The notes: generated from the letters alone by a model not told the origin. Shown: positions 24,591 to 34,071, counted from the first letter of the stretch. The stretch is 64,000 nucleotides of DNA from an uncultured Alphaproteobacteria bacterium (GCA_905479265.1 CAJQLX010000004.1:1-64000), one strand, 5' to 3'. Program-made: numbers and translations.

Positions 24591-25550
24591 ATGTCTGCTG
24601 CTGTGTTCAAGGGCATGATGCCCGCACTGATGACCCCCTGCCTGCCAGATCGCACGCCTGACTTTGACGCGCTGGTGCGCAAAGGTAAGGAGATGATGGA
24701 AGCGGGCATGAGTGCCGTGATTTACGCCGGGTCCATGGGCGATTGGCCCCTGCTGACCGATGCACAGCGGATGGAAGGCGTCGAGCGGCTGGTCGCTGCG
24801 GGGATCCCTGTCATCGTTGGCACCGGTGCGATCAATTCGGCCTCTGCTACCGCCCTTGCCGCCCATGCGCAGAACGTCGGCGCAGCGGGATTGATGGTCA
24901 TTCCCCGCGTGCTGTCTCGTGGTCCTTCCACAAGCGCGCAGTGGCATCACTTCACGTCGATCCTGTCCGCTGCGCCTGATGTCCCTGCGGTGATCTATAA
25001 CAGTCCCTTTTACGGCTTCACGGTGCGTGCAGACTTGTTCTTCGCCTTGCGCGCTGAACACAAGAACCTCGTCGGCTTTAAGGAATTCGGCGGGGCGGAA
25101 GATTTGACCTATGCGGCGGAAAACATCACCTCGCAAGACGACGACGTCGCGCTGATGATTGGCGTTGATACGCAGGTCTACCACGGAATCGTCAATTGCG
25201 GCGCGACCGGCGCAATCACAGGCATTGGTAACGTCTTACCCCGCGAAGTCTTGCTGCTGGAAGCCCTCAGCAAGCGCGCCGCCCGAGGCAGCGCGGAGGC
25301 ACGCGTTCGGGCGCAGGAATTGACAGACGCCATCCACGTCCTTTCCAGCTACGACGAAGGCCCGGATCTGGTGCTTTATTACAAGCATTTGGCTGTGGTG
25401 GCCGGTGATGATGCTTATCGCTTGCAGTTCTATGAGACAGACACGCTTTCCGCCTCGCAGAAGCAATTCTGCGAAGACCAATACCGGCTGTTCAAGGCTT
25501 GGTACGCTGATTGGACCGCACAAGGCGGAGTGATCGCTGAATGCATGTAA
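24591..25550 (+). CDS. DapA-family lyase, probable 1-pyrroline-4-hydroxy-2-carboxylate deaminase
   Basis: 319 aa TIM-barrel class I aldolase of the DHDPS family. Schiff-base Lys164 lies in LVGFKEFGG and the partner Tyr136 in VIYNSPFYG; SMGDWPLL occupies the carboxylate-binding loop. Gene order with a proline-racemase-family epimerase and a D-amino-acid oxidoreductase matches 4-hydroxyproline catabolism, where this enzyme removes ammonia to give 2-oxoglutarate semialdehyde. The semialdehyde dehydrogenase is not in the window. It overlaps the epimerase gene by 10 bp. Confidence 0.82.
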   Translation: MSAAVFKGMMPALMTPCLPDRTPDFDALVRKGKEMMEAGMSAVIYAGSMGDWPLLTDAQRMEGVERLVAAGIPVIVGTGAINSASATALAAHAQNVGAAGLMVIPRVLSRGPSTSAQWHHFTSILSAAPDVPAVIYNSPFYGFTVRADLFFALRAEHKNLVGFKEFGGAEDLTYAAENITSQDDDVALMIGVDTQVYHGIVNCGATGAITGIGNVLPREVLLLEALSKRAARGSAEARVRAQELTDAIHVLSSYDEGPDLVLYYKHLAVVAGDDAYRLQFYETDTLSASQKQFCEDQYRLFKAWYADWTAQGGVIAECM

Positions 25551-26473
25551 TCGACAGTCACACAGGCGGTGAACCGACCCGTGTGATCTTGAGCGGCGGT
25601 CCGGATTTGGGCGCTGGCACGATTGAGGAACAGGCGCAAATTTTGGCCCGAGATCATGGCGATTGGATCAATGCCGTCTTGGCCGAGCCGCGCGGCCAGC
25701 CGGCCATGGTCGCCGCGCTGCTGGTACCGCCGACCTCGCCCGGCAGTGTGACAGGCGTGATTTATTTCGACCCTGCCGCCGTCATCGGCATGTGCGGCCA
25801 CGGCACCATCGGCCTCGCCGTCACGTTGGCGCACATGGGCAAAATCGGCCTTGGGGCGCACACCATTGATACGCGCGCAGGCAGCGTTGGCATCGAGCTG
25901 TTGGCGGGGAACGCTGTGCGCGTGCGCAACATTGAAAGCCGCCTGATTTCACCAGCCTTTCAGATCGATGTGCCCGGCTTTGGTCCTGTGACCGGAGATG
26001 TCGCCTATGGCGGAAACTGGTTCTACATCATCGATCCCAGCCCCATTGCCGTGGAGACAAAGAACATCCGCGCGATGACGGATCTGGCCGTCGCCATTCG
26101 CGAGGCAATCAACGGCCAGCGCGCGCCTGGACCGGGTGAAGCGATGATCGACCACGTGATCTTTCAGCACGCCGTGCCAGACCCCAGCGTTCACAGCCGC
26201 AGTTTCGTGCTTTGCCCTGACGACACCTACGACCGATCCCCCTGCGGCACCGGCAGTTCGGCGCGCTTGGCCTGCTTGGCCGCTGCCGGAACGCTAGAGC
26301 CGGGGAAAATCATCACCCACGAAAGCGTCATCGGCAGCCGGTTCGACGTGTCCTATCAACCCGGCCCCAACGGCGGGGTTCTCCCAACGCTGCAAGGCAA
26401 GGCTCACATCATGTCCGAAGCACAGTTGGTCTTCGACCCTGCTGACCCGTTCCGGACGGGTGTGCCGCTGTGA
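25541..26473 (+). CDS. 4-hydroxyproline 2-epimerase (proline racemase family)
   Basis: 310 aa. Both catalytic cysteines are present, Cys85 in IGMCGHGTIG and Cys235 in SPCGTGSSAR, so it should be an epimerase or racemase rather than the Thr/Cys dehydratase variant. The start MHVIDSHTGGEPTRV is typical of the family. It would convert trans-4-hydroxy-L-proline to cis-4-hydroxy-D-proline for the oxidoreductase encoded next. Starts inside the deaminase gene and overlaps the next start by 4 bp. Confidence 0.87.
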   Translation: MHVIDSHTGGEPTRVILSGGPDLGAGTIEEQAQILARDHGDWINAVLAEPRGQPAMVAALLVPPTSPGSVTGVIYFDPAAVIGMCGHGTIGLAVTLAHMGKIGLGAHTIDTRAGSVGIELLAGNAVRVRNIESRLISPAFQIDVPGFGPVTGDVAYGGNWFYIIDPSPIAVETKNIRAMTDLAVAIREAINGQRAPGPGEAMIDHVIFQHAVPDPSVHSRSFVLCPDDTYDRSPCGTGSSARLACLAAAGTLEPGKIITHESVIGSRFDVSYQPGPNGGVLPTLQGKAHIMSEAQLVFDPADPFRTGVPL

Positions 26474-27726
26474 GCAGCACAAGCAACAGCGTCGCAATCG
26501 TTGGCGCGGGCATCATCGGGATTAACATTGGGTTGGAGCTGCAGCGGCGGGGGTTTGCGGTTTGTCTTTACGACCGCGAACCGCTTGATTCCACCGCACG
26601 CGCCAGCGCCGGTAACGCGGGCGCTTTTGCCTTTACCGATGTCATGCCTCTGGCAACGCCCGGGATCATGCGCAAGGCGCCAAAATGGCTGTTCGACCCG
26701 CTGGGTCCGCTATCCATTCCCCCCCAGTACGCGCCAAAGATCGCGCCTTGGATGCTTCGGTTTTGGCGCGCAAGCTGGCCGGATCGCTTTGCCGCCGGGG
26801 TTACAGCGCAGAGCCGACTGATGGCCCACAGCCGGGATGCACTGGAACGGCTGGTTGAGTCGGTTCAGGGCGAGCATTTGTTGCTGCGCCAAGGCCAAAT
26901 CCAGCTCTACGAAAGCGAGGCGGAATTTCAAGCAACAGCCCCCGAATGGAACTTGCGTCGAGAGCACGGCATCCCGTTTGAGCTGCTGGACAGTCCCGAA
27001 GCGATTGCCGAGCGGCAGCCGGGCCTTTCGCGCCAATTCACACACGCGGGCTATACGCCAACTTGGTTCAACGTGGTCGATCCGCAGACGTGGACGCAGC
27101 ACCTCGCGCAGACGTTCCTCGAACGCGGCGGACGGTTTGAAGCGGTGGCCGTGAACCGGCTGGGCCAAGAGGGTAACGAAGCGGTTTTGCAGACCGACCA
27201 AGGCCCGCGCCGAGCCGAGTTTGCCGTGGTCGCCGCCGGTGCCTATTCCCACCATTTGAGCCAAACGCTGGGCGAGCCGGTCCCGCTGGAGACCGAACGG
27301 GGCTATAACACGACCCTACCCGCCGGCGCGTTTGACTTGCGCCTGCATCTGACCTTCGCCGGTCATGGATTTGTTGTGACCAGCAACAAGGGCGGCGTGC
27401 GCGTTGGTGGTGCGGTTGAGTTGGGCGGACTGCGTCGACCGCCGAACTATCGACGGTCTGACATTTTGTTGGAAAAGGCAGCGCGCTTTATGCCCGGCCT
27501 CGACACCACCAATGGCGAACGCTGGATGGGGTTCCGCCCGTCGCTGCCGGACAGCCTGCCTGTGCTGGATCGATCGGCGAAGGCGCAGCGTATCCTTTAC
27601 GCCTTTGGCCACGGCCACACCGGTCTCACCCAAGCGGCGGGAACCGCTGAGTTGATCGCCGACGTGCTGACGCAGCAGCCACCCTCAATCGACCTCGCGC
27701 CCTTCCGCCTGAACCGCTTTCGGTAA
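26470..27726 (+). CDS. FAD-dependent D-amino-acid (D-hydroxyproline) dehydrogenase
   Basis: 418 aa DadA-like flavoprotein. The FAD motif VAIVGAGIIGINIGLELQRRG begins at residue 8; the C-terminus has WMGFRPSLPDSLPVLDRS and FGHGHTGLTQAAGTAELIAD, typical of D-amino-acid dehydrogenases. Start is GTG overlapping the epimerase stop by 4 bp. With the preceding two genes it would oxidise cis-4-hydroxy-D-proline to 1-pyrroline-4-hydroxy-2-carboxylate. Single-chain form, so it is unlike the multi-subunit LhpB type. Confidence 0.87.
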   Translation: MSSTSNSVAIVGAGIIGINIGLELQRRGFAVCLYDREPLDSTARASAGNAGAFAFTDVMPLATPGIMRKAPKWLFDPLGPLSIPPQYAPKIAPWMLRFWRASWPDRFAAGVTAQSRLMAHSRDALERLVESVQGEHLLLRQGQIQLYESEAEFQATAPEWNLRREHGIPFELLDSPEAIAERQPGLSRQFTHAGYTPTWFNVVDPQTWTQHLAQTFLERGGRFEAVAVNRLGQEGNEAVLQTDQGPRRAEFAVVAAGAYSHHLSQTLGEPVPLETERGYNTTLPAGAFDLRLHLTFAGHGFVVTSNKGGVRVGGAVELGGLRRPPNYRRSDILLEKAARFMPGLDTTNGERWMGFRPSLPDSLPVLDRSAKAQRILYAFGHGHTGLTQAAGTAELIADVLTQQPPSIDLAPFRLNRFR

Positions 27727-27732
27727 AACCCG

Positions 27733-28872
27733 TTACTTCAGGTCGAAACCGAGCGCTTCCATGACCATGGTTTGGAAGTGATGCACCGCGTGCTCGCTCA
27801 GCTCGGTCTTGCCTTTGTCCACGATAAAGCGGCCCTGATTGTACCCCTTGGAGTACAACCCCCGCTGCACGCTTTCACACAAGCCGATGTCTTCGGGCTG
27901 CAGAACGTCTTTCTGATAATCCGCCGCCTCTTTCAGCTGGGACGTGAGCACACCGCCCGGCGTGAACCAGTCTTGATACTCAAGCGTTTTCGCGGGCGCG
28001 GTTGGGTTCATTTGCAGGACCGATAGGTTGGCTTCGCCGGGATAGATCCAAATCGTCATGTTGGGCCAAACAAAGAAGCCAGCATAGCCAAAGTCCACGT
28101 CCCCGGGCTCAAAGCTGAACGCCTTACTGCTCGTGGTGCGCGGCGCGGCAGCGCATTGGGAGGAGTAGCGCTTGTGCGTAATGGTGCGGTAGGAATTCAT
28201 ATCGACCAGATCGACAAAATCCAGATGCGCTGGGGCGCAGTGGTAGCATTCGAGGAAATTATCAACGAGCACTTTCCAGTTGGACTCAACCTCAAACGTA
28301 TCGCGCTGGGCAAAGGCCAGATCGTCAACCGATGGCATATACTGGCGGATTTCGTCCTCCAGGCCGTCGAATTGCTCGGTAAAAGGTGTCGCGTCAGGGT
28401 CGAGGTTGATCATCACCATGCCGCAGAACACTTCCAACCGCACGGGTTTGAGCGAGAACTCGCACCGGTCGAAATTGGCCACGTTCTCTGAATTGCGGGC
28501 AGAAACCAAGTTGCCTTGCAGATCGAACGTCCACGCGTGGTAAGGACAAGTAATCAGGCTCTTGCGCCCATGACCCGCCACCAGCTCATGCCCCCGATGG
28601 GCGCACACGTTGTAAAAGGCGCGCAGTTCGTTATCGCGGCCTCGCGTGATGAACAGGTTTTGCTCGTGGATTTTGGTGGTAAAGAACGCGCCGGGCTCAG
28701 TGACTTGGCTGACGTGACAGGCATAGTGCCATGTCTTGTAGAAAATCGCGTCTTTTTCCAGCTCATAGACTTCGTCGCTGGTGTAAAACCGCGCCGGCAT
28801 GGTGAAGGAATGGGCCGGGTCTGCGAGGAACGGCGCGTCTGTTTCTTCAAAATTTAGAATGCTGGAACTCAT
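27733..28872 (-). CDS. Rieske non-heme iron oxygenase, quaternary-amine demethylase type (CntA/GbcA/Stc2-like)
   Basis: 379 aa alpha-subunit. The Rieske [2Fe-2S] ligands are Cys90, His92, Cys109 and His112 (CAHRG and CPYHAW). The mononuclear iron site lies in DNFLECYHCAPAH, with His211, His216 and a bridging Glu208 as in carnitine oxygenase rather than the aromatic-ring type. Such enzymes demethylate betaines or split carnitine. It converges with the hydroxyproline genes (6 bp apart), so proline- or hydroxyproline-betaine is an attractive substrate (inference). No reductase partner is adjacent. Confidence 0.85.
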   Translation of the reverse strand: MSSSILNFEETDAPFLADPAHSFTMPARFYTSDEVYELEKDAIFYKTWHYACHVSQVTEPGAFFTTKIHEQNLFITRGRDNELRAFYNVCAHRGHELVAGHGRKSLITCPYHAWTFDLQGNLVSARNSENVANFDRCEFSLKPVRLEVFCGMVMINLDPDATPFTEQFDGLEDEIRQYMPSVDDLAFAQRDTFEVESNWKVLVDNFLECYHCAPAHLDFVDLVDMNSYRTITHKRYSSQCAAAPRTTSSKAFSFEPGDVDFGYAGFFVWPNMTIWIYPGEANLSVLQMNPTAPAKTLEYQDWFTPGGVLTSQLKEAADYQKDVLQPEDIGLCESVQRGLYSKGYNQGRFIVDKGKTELSEHAVHHFQTMVMEALGFDLK

Positions 28873-29080
28873 GATCGTCTGGCCCGGTTATTCAAAAAAA
28901 TTCACTGACCGGAAACGTGCATCAATCAATTCCACTCTGCAATCAAGAAAGTCGAAGGTGAACCACCAAAAAATCGTGGCACTTCCTCAAACCACAGCAG
29001 AAACGCACTGCTCCACAAAAAACCCATGTCGCGACACCTTGTCGGGATTGTCCTGACCAAACGCGCCCTACCTCTTGGGC

Positions 29081-29794
29081 ATGAATGCAATCATTTTTGG
29101 GGCCAGCGGCGGCATTGGCGGGGCGCTTTGCCAAGCCGTGATCGCCAGCGGCCAATACACCACTGTTTTCGCCGTCTCTCGGACGCCTGTGACCATCCCG
29201 GGCGCGGTGCCCTTGGTCTATCCACAGTTTGACGACGAAAGCCTCGCTGACATCGCCCAAACCGCAGCGGCGCAAGGCCCGCTGACGCTTTGCCTGTCCG
29301 CGCTCGGCACGCTATCGGACGCCAGCCAAGACCTTTCGCCCGAACGCACCTTGCGCGCGCAAAGTGCGGCAGCGTTTGAGGCTGTTTTCCATATCAACAC
29401 CGTCCTTCCCGCGCTGATCGCCAAGCATATGATCCCCTTGATGCCGCGAAAGGAGCGCGCCGTGTTCGCAGCGCTGTCCGCGCGTGTGGGCTCGATCTCC
29501 GACAACCGATTGGGCGGATGGCACGCCTATCGCGCGTCGAAGGCTGCGCTGAATATGCTGATCAAGAACTACGCGATTGAACAAACACGCCGCGCGCCGG
29601 ATTTTATCGCCGTCGGACTGCATCCGGGAACGGTCGATACCGCCCTTTCTTCGCCGTTTCAGAAAGGCGTGCCCGAGGGGAAATTGTTCTCACCTGCGCA
29701 ATCAGCCGGCTATCTGCTGTCCGTTCTGGGCCAATTGACGCCTGACGACACCGGCAAAGTGTTCGACTGGCAAGGCACGGAGGTTCCAGCGTGA
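29081..29794 (+). CDS. short-chain dehydrogenase, CsgA/C-factor-like
   Basis: 237 aa SDR. The NAD(P) motif IIFGASGGIGGALC starts at residue 4, the catalytic tract is ALSARVGS with HAYRASKAALNM (Tyr-x-x-x-Lys) near residue 150, and LHPGTVDTALSSPF follows. It overlaps the photolyase gene by 4 bp (GTGA), and SDR plus Fe-S photolyase pairs occur in other alphaproteobacteria. Its ribosome site is weak; ATG 29081 is chosen over TTG 29075. Divergent from the Rieske gene across about 208 bp. Confidence 0.82.
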   Translation: MNAIIFGASGGIGGALCQAVIASGQYTTVFAVSRTPVTIPGAVPLVYPQFDDESLADIAQTAAAQGPLTLCLSALGTLSDASQDLSPERTLRAQSAAAFEAVFHINTVLPALIAKHMIPLMPRKERAVFAALSARVGSISDNRLGGWHAYRASKAALNMLIKNYAIEQTRRAPDFIAVGLHPGTVDTALSSPFQKGVPEGKLFSPAQSAGYLLSVLGQLTPDDTGKVFDWQGTEVPA

Positions 29795-31320
29795 GTGACG
29801 CGTCGCGCCTTGTCTTGGTGATGGGGGATCAGTTGTCCCTGAACCTCTCCTCGCTGCAAGCGGCTAACCCGGCACGCGACCGGGTTCTGATGGTCGAGGT
29901 GATGGAGGAAACAACGTACGTTCCCCACCACCAAAAGAAGATCGCCTTTATCCTGTCCAGCATGCGCCACTTTGCCGAACGCTTGCGGGGTGAGGGCTGG
30001 ACCGTCGATTACGTCAAGCTCGACGACCCCGGCAACACGGGCTCTTTCACCGGCGAAGTTGAACGCGCCCTTGCCACCAGCGGCGCGGATGAAGTGTTGG
30101 TCACACACCCCAGCGAATGGCGCGTTTTGGCGGCGGTCAAGGCATGGACAGAAACCCTGTCCCAAGCCATCCACATCCTGCCGGACGATCGTTTCATCTG
30201 TGACGCGGCAACCTTTGAGGCTTGGGCCGACGAGCGCAAGCAGTTGCGGATGGAGTATTTTTATCGGGACATGCGCCGGAAAACCGGCTTGTTGCTCGAC
30301 GGTGATCAACCGGTGGGCGGCAAATGGAACTATGATGCTGAGAACCGCAAACCCGCTGGTGCGGATTTGTTCATGCCGCCGCCACACCGCGTCGAGCCAG
30401 ACGCCATCACTCAAGACGTTTTAACGCTCGTGGAGGCCCGTTTTGGCCACCATTTTGGCGACCTTCACCCCTTTTGGTTTGGCACCACCGCTGAAGACGC
30501 CGAGGCTGCTGTCGATCGTTTCATCGAAGACGCCTTGCCGCTGTTTGGGGATTTTCAAGACGCGATGGTGCGGGGGGAGAAGTTTCTGTACCACTCGCTG
30601 ATCGGTCTGTACCTCAACATTGGCTTGTTGGACCCGCTGGCCGTGTGTCGCCGTGCTGAAAACGCGTACCTCAGCGGTCATGCGCCCCTGAATGCGGTGG
30701 AAGGCTTTATCCGGCAGATCATCGGTTGGCGCGAGTTTGTGCGCGGGATCTATTGGCTGAAAATGCCAGAGTACGTGGACAGCAACTTCTTCGACACCAA
30801 ACGCCCCCTGCCCGAATTCTATTGGACCGGTGAGACCGATATGGCGTGCATGCGCGCAGCAATCACGCAGACCCGCGAAGACGCCTATGCCCATCACATC
30901 CAACGCCTGATGGTGACCGGCAACTTCGCGCTGCTCGCTGGCCTTGACCCCCAAGCCGTGCACCAATGGTATTTGGCCGTGTACGCCGATGCCTTTGAAT
31001 GGGTGGAAGTGCCCAATACCATCGGCATGACCCTTTTTGCCGATGGCGGGGTTCTGGGTTCCAAGCCCTATGCGGCCAGTGGAAACTACATCAACCGCAT
31101 GTCGGATTACTGCAAGTCATGCGCCTATCAGGTGAAGCTCAAGACGGGCAAAGACGCCTGCCCCTTCAACGCTCTGTACTGGCACTTTCTGGACCGTAAC
31201 CGAGACGTGCTGGCCAAGAACCCGCGCATGGCGCAGATGTACCGCACGTGGGCGCGGATGGCCGAAGACCGGCAGAGCGAGACCTTGGCGTCTGCCGAAG
31301 CCTTCCTTGAGACGCTTTAG
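29791..31320 (+). CDS. phrB: Fe-S bacterial cryptochrome/(6-4) photolyase
   Basis: 509 aa DNA photolyase-related flavoprotein. Four cysteines at 353, 441, 444 and 457 (MACMRA, DYCKSCAY, DACPF) have the same 88-3-13 spacing as the [4Fe-4S] ligands of Agrobacterium PhrB. The N-terminus LVLVMGDQLSLNLSSL and the ...GREFVRGIYWL-like block (IIGWREFVRGIYWLKMPEY) fit this class. It would repair (6-4) photoproducts with FAD, a lumazine antenna and the cluster. The start is GTG overlapping the SDR gene; a strong terminator follows. Confidence 0.92.
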   Translation: MSDASRLVLVMGDQLSLNLSSLQAANPARDRVLMVEVMEETTYVPHHQKKIAFILSSMRHFAERLRGEGWTVDYVKLDDPGNTGSFTGEVERALATSGADEVLVTHPSEWRVLAAVKAWTETLSQAIHILPDDRFICDAATFEAWADERKQLRMEYFYRDMRRKTGLLLDGDQPVGGKWNYDAENRKPAGADLFMPPPHRVEPDAITQDVLTLVEARFGHHFGDLHPFWFGTTAEDAEAAVDRFIEDALPLFGDFQDAMVRGEKFLYHSLIGLYLNIGLLDPLAVCRRAENAYLSGHAPLNAVEGFIRQIIGWREFVRGIYWLKMPEYVDSNFFDTKRPLPEFYWTGETDMACMRAAITQTREDAYAHHIQRLMVTGNFALLAGLDPQAVHQWYLAVYADAFEWVEVPNTIGMTLFADGGVLGSKPYAASGNYINRMSDYCKSCAYQVKLKTGKDACPFNALYWHFLDRNRDVLAKNPRMAQMYRTWARMAEDRQSETLASAEAFLETL

Positions 31321-31382
31321 AAGAACCGGCTCCTCAAACGTTTCTATGGACATATTAATGATCGTTGTTATATACGGTGTTG

Positions 31383-31412
31383 GGACGCAAAATGCGGCGT
31401 CCTGCTTTTTTT
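31383..31412 (+). terminator. rho-independent terminator after the photolyase gene
   Basis: GGACGC (31383-31388) pairs with GCGTCC (31397-31402), followed by TGC and seven T (31406-31412). It lies 63 bp after the photolyase stop. Confidence 0.85.
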
Positions 31413-31554
31413 GTCAGAGTTGCAGGTTCTCAAGTCTTTGGCTTAGTCTTGCGCAGTGCAATGAGCTTATCGGACAGCCCTCCGTCCGAATGAATCGAAT
31501 GAAACGGGTTTTACGCCCCCGGGCCGCCCAAGGCCAAGCAAAGGAGATCGCATT

Positions 31555-32439
31555 ATGACCACAGCTCAAACAAACGCTGTCCGCCCCGAGGTCACAGCGT
31601 TCTTTGACAAAGCGTCCAGCACCATCAGCTACGTGGTGAAAGACCCCAACAGCGCCTCTTGCGCGGTGATTGATAGTGTTTTGGATCTGGACTACGCCGC
31701 AGGTCGCATTGGCCATGATAGCGCGGACGCCATTATCGAACACGTGCGCTCGAACAATTTGACGCTGGAATGGATCATCGAGACCCACGTCCACGCCGAC
31801 CATCTTTCTGCTGCGCCCTATATCCAAGAACAGCTCGGTGGCGCGCTAGGGATCGGCGACCAGATTACGGTCATCCAAGACACCTTTGGCAAGATCTTCA
31901 ATGAAGGCACCGAGTTTCAGCGCGATGGCAGTCAGTTTGATCGGCTGTTCAAGGATGGCGATACCTACACCATCGGCAGCATGACCGCGCAGGTCATGCA
32001 CACGCCCGGGCACACCCCGGCGTGCAATGTTCATCTGATCGGTGACGCTGCTTTTGTCGGCGATACGCTGTTCATGCCCGATGGCGGCAGTGCGCGCTGT
32101 GACTTTCCCGGCGGTTCGGCGGAGCAGCTCTATGACTCGATCCAGCGCATCCTCGCCCTGCCGGATGAAACGCGGCTGTACATGTGCCACGACTATGGCC
32201 CCGGTGGTCGGGAGATTTCTTGGGAAACCACCGTCCGCGACGAGCGGACCGAAAATATCCACGTGGGCAACGGAAAAACCAAGGCCGAGTTCGTCGAGTT
32301 CCGTACGGCCCGAGACGCGCAACTGGCCATGCCCAAGCTGATCGTTCCGTCCTTGCAAGTGAACATGAAGGCGGGAAGCCTGCCGCAAGCAGACGACAGT
32401 GGTCCAGCGTACTTTAAGGTGCCGATCAACCAGCTTTGA
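31555..32439 (+). CDS. MBL-fold hydrolase, persulfide-dioxygenase-like
   Basis: 294 aa metallo-beta-lactamase fold. The metal motif THVHADH (His78, His80, Asp82, His83) is followed by HTPGHTPACN, FVGDTLFMPDGGSARCDFPGG and CHDYGPGG. The HVHADH form and the DxGSARCDFPGGS block are those of ETHE1/Blh-type persulfide dioxygenases, which oxidise glutathione persulfide to sulfite. ATG 31555 follows AAGGAG. This is not the carotene-cleaving Blh of rhodopsin clusters. It stands alone between a terminator and a convergent gene. Confidence 0.85.
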   Translation: MTTAQTNAVRPEVTAFFDKASSTISYVVKDPNSASCAVIDSVLDLDYAAGRIGHDSADAIIEHVRSNNLTLEWIIETHVHADHLSAAPYIQEQLGGALGIGDQITVIQDTFGKIFNEGTEFQRDGSQFDRLFKDGDTYTIGSMTAQVMHTPGHTPACNVHLIGDAAFVGDTLFMPDGGSARCDFPGGSAEQLYDSIQRILALPDETRLYMCHDYGPGGREISWETTVRDERTENIHVGNGKTKAEFVEFRTARDAQLAMPKLIVPSLQVNMKAGSLPQADDSGPAYFKVPINQL

Positions 32440-32535
32440 GGCTGGTTTGCTGTAAGCGCGGTTAGGCTCGTCTTTCAACGCGCTGACAAACGGCTCAACC
32501 GCCACGACGACCAGCGGCTGACCCAAAAAGCCAAC

Positions 32536-34071
32536 TCAGCTTTCGGGCGGAGCGCCGCCTTGGGCCGTGCGCCGATCGATGAAGGCCTTGAGCGCTTCCT
32601 CCCTGGCACCGTCCACTGATGGGCCTTGGGCCGAGCTGACGATGTTCTTCCAGACCGCTGTTGCGCGATGATTGGCATCCATACTGCCGCGCTCGGTCCA
32701 CGTGCCGAAGTTGGCGTAGTCATGGACGATGGGTTGATAGAACTCCGTATTGTAGCGCGCCATGGTCTGGGAAGAGGCAAAGAAATGCCCCTGTGGCTCG
32801 ACTTCCTGAATGGCATTGGCATAGCCAATCTCGTCGGTTCCGGCCTGTGCCCCAGCGCACAACTCCGCAATCATGTTCAACACTTCAACGTCCGTTACCA
32901 GTTTCTCGAACGAGACGGTCAAGCCGCCTTCGATCCAGCCTGCAGCGTGAATGACGACGCTCGCCCCGGCCATCAAACACCCCCACAGCCCCATCTGGTT
33001 CTCATTCGCCGCCTGTACGTCGTTCACGTTGGACGCAGAACCCGCCGCCGATCGCCACGGCAAACCAATGTGCCGGGCGAGCTGTCCAGCGGCCAAAGAC
33101 GCCTGAAAATGCGCTGGTGTGCCAAACGCCGGTGCGCCGGATTTGATATCGACGTTGGAGGTAAAGGTGCCGTAGCACACGGGCGCACCGGGGTTGGTGA
33201 GCTGTGTCAGCACAATCGCGGCCAGCGCCTCGGCGTGGCTGAGTGTGATCGATCCCGCCACAGTAATCGGTGCCATCGCCCCCATCAGGGTAAACGGCGT
33301 CACAATCGACATCTGCCCATAGCGGGCAAAGTCGATCAGCCCTTGCGCCATTGGAATATCCAGCGTGCGGGGCGAGTTTGTGTTGATGATGGTGTAGCAG
33401 TGCGGCCCAGCGCGGAAATCGTCATCGCTCAGCCCACGAAAATCGCGGATCATCTCGAAGCAATCCATCACCTGTGGCGTCCCGCGGGAGAAGATGAAGG
33501 GAAATTTGTCCGTATGGGTCATCTGGGCGTGGGTGGTGAAGTAGTGACGAAGGTGATTGTCCACGTCTTGGGGTTCAACCTGCGGCGAGATCATTTGCAG
33601 CACATCAAAGTGATGCGTCAGCTTGAGGTAATCGATGTAATCGGCCGCAGACCCCGCCCGGCGACCACGCTCTAAATCTGTGGCATAGGGCGCGCCTGCG
33701 CCCGCCTGAAACACCAGCGACCCCAATTCCAACACAAAATCGCGCTTTCGATCCCCGGCGCGGCACGGAATCGATTTGGGGGCGGTGGCCAAGGCAGCTT
33801 CGACCATTTCGCGGCCAATGTGGACCATTTGCGCGCCTTCATCGACCTTAGCGCCGCCCGCCGCAAACAGCTTGCGCGCCTCGGGCAGCAGGACTTTCAT
33901 GCCCATCTCTTCCAGCATCCGCAGCGCGGTTTCGTGCATGTTTTGGATCTCGTCAGCGGAGAAGACATCCATGCTGGGAAACGGGTTGCGCAATTGGCGA
34001 TAATTGACATCGCGCGTCACGGGCTGACCAACGGACGAGGCTGGACGCCCGCCGCGACGGCGCCGCGTCAT
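32536..34071 (-). CDS. trimethylamine methyltransferase (MttB) family, non-pyrrolysine
   Basis: 511 aa TIM-barrel methyltransferase of the MttB superfamily, with NPFPSMDVFSADEIQNMH at the start and a GSMDANHRATAVWKNI end. There is no in-frame TAG, so it belongs to the non-pyrrolysine group whose characterised members demethylate glycine betaine or related quaternary amines onto a corrinoid protein. No corrinoid protein or reactivase is nearby. ATG 34071 has AAGGGGG upstream; the longer frame to 34113 is less likely. Confidence 0.85.
   Translation of the reverse strand: MTRRRRGGRPASSVGQPVTRDVNYRQLRNPFPSMDVFSADEIQNMHETALRMLEEMGMKVLLPEARKLFAAGGAKVDEGAQMVHIGREMVEAALATAPKSIPCRAGDRKRDFVLELGSLVFQAGAGAPYATDLERGRRAGSAADYIDYLKLTHHFDVLQMISPQVEPQDVDNHLRHYFTTHAQMTHTDKFPFIFSRGTPQVMDCFEMIRDFRGLSDDDFRAGPHCYTIINTNSPRTLDIPMAQGLIDFARYGQMSIVTPFTLMGAMAPITVAGSITLSHAEALAAIVLTQLTNPGAPVCYGTFTSNVDIKSGAPAFGTPAHFQASLAAGQLARHIGLPWRSAAGSASNVNDVQAANENQMGLWGCLMAGASVVIHAAGWIEGGLTVSFEKLVTDVEVLNMIAELCAGAQAGTDEIGYANAIQEVEPQGHFFASSQTMARYNTEFYQPIVHDYANFGTWTERGSMDANHRATAVWKNIVSSAQGPSVDGAREEALKAFIDRRTAQGGAPPES

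Noticed and set aside
31555-32439. Blh carotene-cleaving enzyme for retinal synthesis
   Set aside because: The name Blh is shared, but this is a soluble metallo-beta-lactamase fold with HVHADH, not the membrane carotene dioxygenase.
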